DNA from: Acidobacteriota bacterium
GTDB taxonomy: Bacteria > Acidobacteriota > Terriglobia > Acidiferrales > UBA7541
Assembly (NCBI GenBank): GCA_027307115.1
Contig: DAHUXN010000013.1
Span: 1 to 64,000 of the forward strand
DNA length: 64,000 bases
Direction: 5' to 3'
Below the pieces are notes generated by a model. That model was not told where the DNA came from and made no database searches. It was given only the letters and a program-made list of their open reading frames with translations. The position numbers and the translations under genes were made by a program. Of the stretch, positions 61,907-64,000 are shown one piece after another. How positions within the stretch are numbered: the first letter of the stretch is position 1; each line of letters opens with the position of its first letter.

Positions 61907-63160
61907 ATGAGCCAACCGGCTATCGTCATTCATTACCATGAGCTGTGGCTCAAGGGCCGCAACAAGCGGTTCTTCGTCTCGAAGCTCGCCAGCGCCGTCC
62001 GCCTGGGCCTCGAGGGTATACCGCTCGATAAGATCGAACGCCCGAATGATCGGCTCGTTGTGCGGTTGAAAGAAGGCGCGTCACTTGAAGACACGCTCTC
62101 GCGCCTCGAGAAGATTTCGGGAATCGCCTACTACGCGATTGCCCGGCCGGTCGAGGCTGATCTTCAGGCGCTTTGCGAAGCTGCCTGGGCGGAAGTCGAA
62201 CCCTTATCTTTTGCCACCTTCGCCGTCCGCGCCAAGCGCAGCGACAAATCCTTCGCGCACCGCAGCTCCGAGATCGAAACCGTCATCGGCCGATTCCTGC
62301 TCGATCGCTTGCGAGAGGCGGGACGCAACGTACGCGTGAAGTTGAACGATCCCGACGTCACTTGCCGAATCGAAATCACTTCCGGTCCGGCCCTCGTTTA
62401 CGCGCGAAAAATTCCCGGCTCAGGCGGCTTGCCCGCGAACACCGCCGGCAAAATGCTTTGCCTGCTCTCTGGCGGATTCGATTCCGCGGTCGCCGCATAT
62501 CAGATGATGAAGCGCGGCGCACATCTTTCGTTCGCCCATTTTTATGGCACCGGAGCGCGTCCCGGCGAATCGTCGCTGCACGTCGCGCGCGGGTTGGTGC
62601 GTCAACTCGTGCCCTGGCAATTCACCGCGAAGCTCTATCGCATTCCGTTCGAATCCATCCAGCGTGAAATCGTGCGCTATGCCCCGGAGAGCTGCCGTGT
62701 GTTGCTCTACCGCCGCATGATGCTGCGCATCGCCGAAGTTTTGGCGCGACGCGACCATGCCCTCGCTTTCGTCACTGGTGACAGCCTTGGACAGGTCGCA
62801 TCCCAAACTCTTCGCAATATGGTCGCCGTCGAGGCCGCCTCCAACCTTCCGCTGTTCCGTCCGCTGGTAGGCACCGACAAACTCGAAATCATCGCGCTCG
62901 CGCGAAAAATTGGCACGCATGATATTTCCGTTGAGCCATTTCACGATTGCTGCCCGGTTTTTATGCCGCGCAGCCCGGCGCTGCACGCTACAGCGGCGGA
63001 GCTCGACGCCGCCGAAGCGAAATTGGATTTGCCGCAACTCGTCCGCCAGGGCGTCGCCGGTACGGCTCTGGAGAGCTATCGCTACGTCGCCGGACGCGTC
63101 GAGTCTGCTGAAGTTCCGCTGAACCGTCCAAAAGAGAAACAAGACGCCGCCATCGCGTAA
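61907..63160 (+). CDS. thiI: tRNA 4-thiouridine synthase ThiI (no rhodanese domain)
   Basis: The 417-residue enzyme activates U8 of tRNA by adenylation and inserts sulphur; it also serves thiamine thiazole synthesis in some bacteria. The N-terminal ferredoxin-like/THUMP region (about 1-175) is followed by the PP-loop ATPase domain with LLSGGFDSAVAAYQMMKRG, and the conserved Cys region FHDCCPVFMPRSP. The C-terminal rhodanese domain of E. coli ThiI (482 residues) is absent, as in many bacteria, so sulphur must come from another carrier. ATG 61907 directly follows AGG, with GAAGGA further upstream. Confidence 0.95.
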   Translation: MSQPAIVIHYHELWLKGRNKRFFVSKLASAVRLGLEGIPLDKIERPNDRLVVRLKEGASLEDTLSRLEKISGIAYYAIARPVEADLQALCEAAWAEVEPLSFATFAVRAKRSDKSFAHRSSEIETVIGRFLLDRLREAGRNVRVKLNDPDVTCRIEITSGPALVYARKIPGSGGLPANTAGKMLCLLSGGFDSAVAAYQMMKRGAHLSFAHFYGTGARPGESSLHVARGLVRQLVPWQFTAKLYRIPFESIQREIVRYAPESCRVLLYRRMMLRIAEVLARRDHALAFVTGDSLGQVASQTLRNMVAVEAASNLPLFRPLVGTDKLEIIALARKIGTHDISVEPFHDCCPVFMPRSPALHATAAELDAAEAKLDLPQLVRQGVAGTALESYRYVAGRVESAEVPLNRPKEKQDAAIA

Positions 63161-63196
63161 GAAATCCGCCAATCTGAAATGGGATTTGTGATTCGC

Positions 63197-64000
63197 CTAG
63201 CTGCGGTAGCTGGCATTGATGCGGACGTAGTCGCCCGTGAAGTCGCATGTCCAGATACGCGCCGTGCCGTTTCCCGCGCCCAAGTTCACCACGATGGGAA
63301 CATGCGCGGCCAGAAGTTTGCGATGCGCGGTACGCTCGTCGAAGAAATGTGCGCGTCCGTTGCGGCACATTAAAATTCCCGCCATGCGAACTTCCACACG
63401 GTCGGGATTGAATCGAACACCCGAGCGGCCCGCTGCGGCCAGTATTCGTCCCCAGTTCGGATCGCCTCCGGCAAGCGCCGTTTTAACCAGTGGTGAATTT
63501 GCAATCGTGCGTGCGATTGTGTCGGCAGCGCGCTCAGATGGCGCGCCGCGAACCTCGATCTCCACGACGCGATGCGCCCCTTCGCCGTCCCCCACGATTT
63601 GCAAAGCGAGCGAGCGGCAAACGGATTCCAGCGCGCCGAGGAACTTGCGATAATCAGCGCTACCCGCCCGTATCTCCGGCGCACCGCCGGCCCCATTTGC
63701 CAGCAGCGCCAGCGTGTCGTTCGTCGAAGTGTCACCATCGACAGAGATGGCGTTGAACGTCCCTCCAACGGCGCTGCGTAATGCGCGTCGAAGCACGATC
63801 GGCGAGGCGGCCGCATCTGTAACAACAAACGCGAGCATGGTCGCCATATTTGGATGAATCATTCCTGCGCCCTTCGCACATCCCAGCACGCGCACTAGCT
63901 TCCCGCCGATGCGGCACTTTGCTGCGGCGAATTTCGACCGCGTATCCGTGGTCATAATCGCGCGCGTGAATTGTCCGAACGCTGTCGCTGTCGCGGCCCT
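63197..64000 (-). CDS. argJ: Bifunctional glutamate N-acetyltransferase/amino-acid acetyltransferase ArgJ, 5' end missing
   Basis: Arginine biosynthesis: transfers acetyl from N-acetylornithine to glutamate. The frame is open to base 64000, so the N-terminus lies outside the window. It includes the self-cleavage site region KGAGMIHPNMATMLAF with the nucleophile Thr after Ala (MATM), the DGDTSTNDT motif and the C-terminal AGGDPNWGRILAAAGRSG. The final residues (GDYVRINASYRS) are the usual C-terminus. It is convergent with thiI, 36 bases apart. Confidence 0.96.
   Translation of the reverse strand, partial: RAATATAFGQFTRAIMTTDTRSKFAAAKCRIGGKLVRVLGCAKGAGMIHPNMATMLAFVVTDAAASPIVLRRALRSAVGGTFNAISVDGDTSTNDTLALLANGAGGAPEIRAGSADYRKFLGALESVCRSLALQIVGDGEGAHRVVEIEVRGAPSERAADTIARTIANSPLVKTALAGGDPNWGRILAAAGRSGVRFNPDRVEVRMAGILMCRNGRAHFFDERTAHRKLLAAHVPIVVNLGAGNGTARIWTCDFTGDYVRINASYRS

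Overview
No rRNA or other phylogenetic marker is present, so the organism is inferred from gene types. The window looks like a chromosome segment of a GC-rich, Gram-negative soil bacterium, most likely of the phylum Acidobacteriota. The grounds are the imuA-imuB-dnaE2 cassette with udgX, a winged-helix/TPR regulator with one membrane segment, a Hanks-type kinase of the [18 protein letters not shown] kind, a DUF2934 protein, and TolC/RND and outer-membrane barrel genes that imply an outer membrane. Two genes run off the ends: dnaE2 on the left and argJ on the right.

Region 1 (1-8.9 kb) is DNA repair. The mutagenesis cassette imuA-imuB-dnaE2 (minus strand) is divergent from udgX, a uracil-DNA glycosylase that crosslinks to uracil. 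udgX is followed by a full-length Lhr helicase. Region 2 (8.9-16.6 kb) is signalling: a 1921-residue hybrid histidine kinase with a long HAMP array built from an exact 276-bp period, a receiver-histidine kinase, and a divergent receiver-only protein.

Region 3 (16.7-36.6 kb) is a stress, low-oxygen and reserve-metabolism island. It holds a tandem universal stress protein, a P1B-type metal ATPase, an acyl-CoA synthetase (ADP-forming) fused to a GNAT domain, a DUF2934/Hsp20-like protein, acetate kinase with phosphoketolase, and a Crp/Fnr regulator. It also holds a four-gene operon for glucan and trehalose metabolism: GlgE, TreS-maltokinase, a glycosyltransferase-like protein and a membrane protein. 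The regulator has FNR-like N-terminal cysteines but a CRP-type recognition helix. GTGA-N6-TCAC boxes lie upstream of usp, hsp20-like and xfp/crp; at the last two they form tandem sites 22 bp apart, which suggests one local regulon.

Region 4 (36.6-48.8 kb) starts with a RhaT-type sugar transporter and an outer-membrane porin. An electron-transfer island follows: an outer-membrane barrel with an N-terminal CXXCH haem site, a cupredoxin, a Rieske protein, a split b6-like cytochrome b, a membrane-anchored octahaem cytochrome c, a monohaem lipoprotein, a secreted duplicated protein, and an ECF sigma factor fused to a zinc-binding anti-sigma domain. This is the most unusual system in the window: a cytochrome bc/b6f-like complex whose c-type partner is a large multihaem protein.

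Region 5 (48.9-64 kb) carries an OsmC-TolC-MFP-RND-DUF2892 efflux operon, a winged-helix/TPR regulator, a small exported protein with a TlpA-like thioredoxin, and a scar made of a degenerate Ser/Thr kinase fused out of frame to a tyrosine-recombinase fragment beside tRNA-Asn(GTT). Two small conserved proteins (one resembling ribosomal protein L13e), thiI and partial argJ complete the window.
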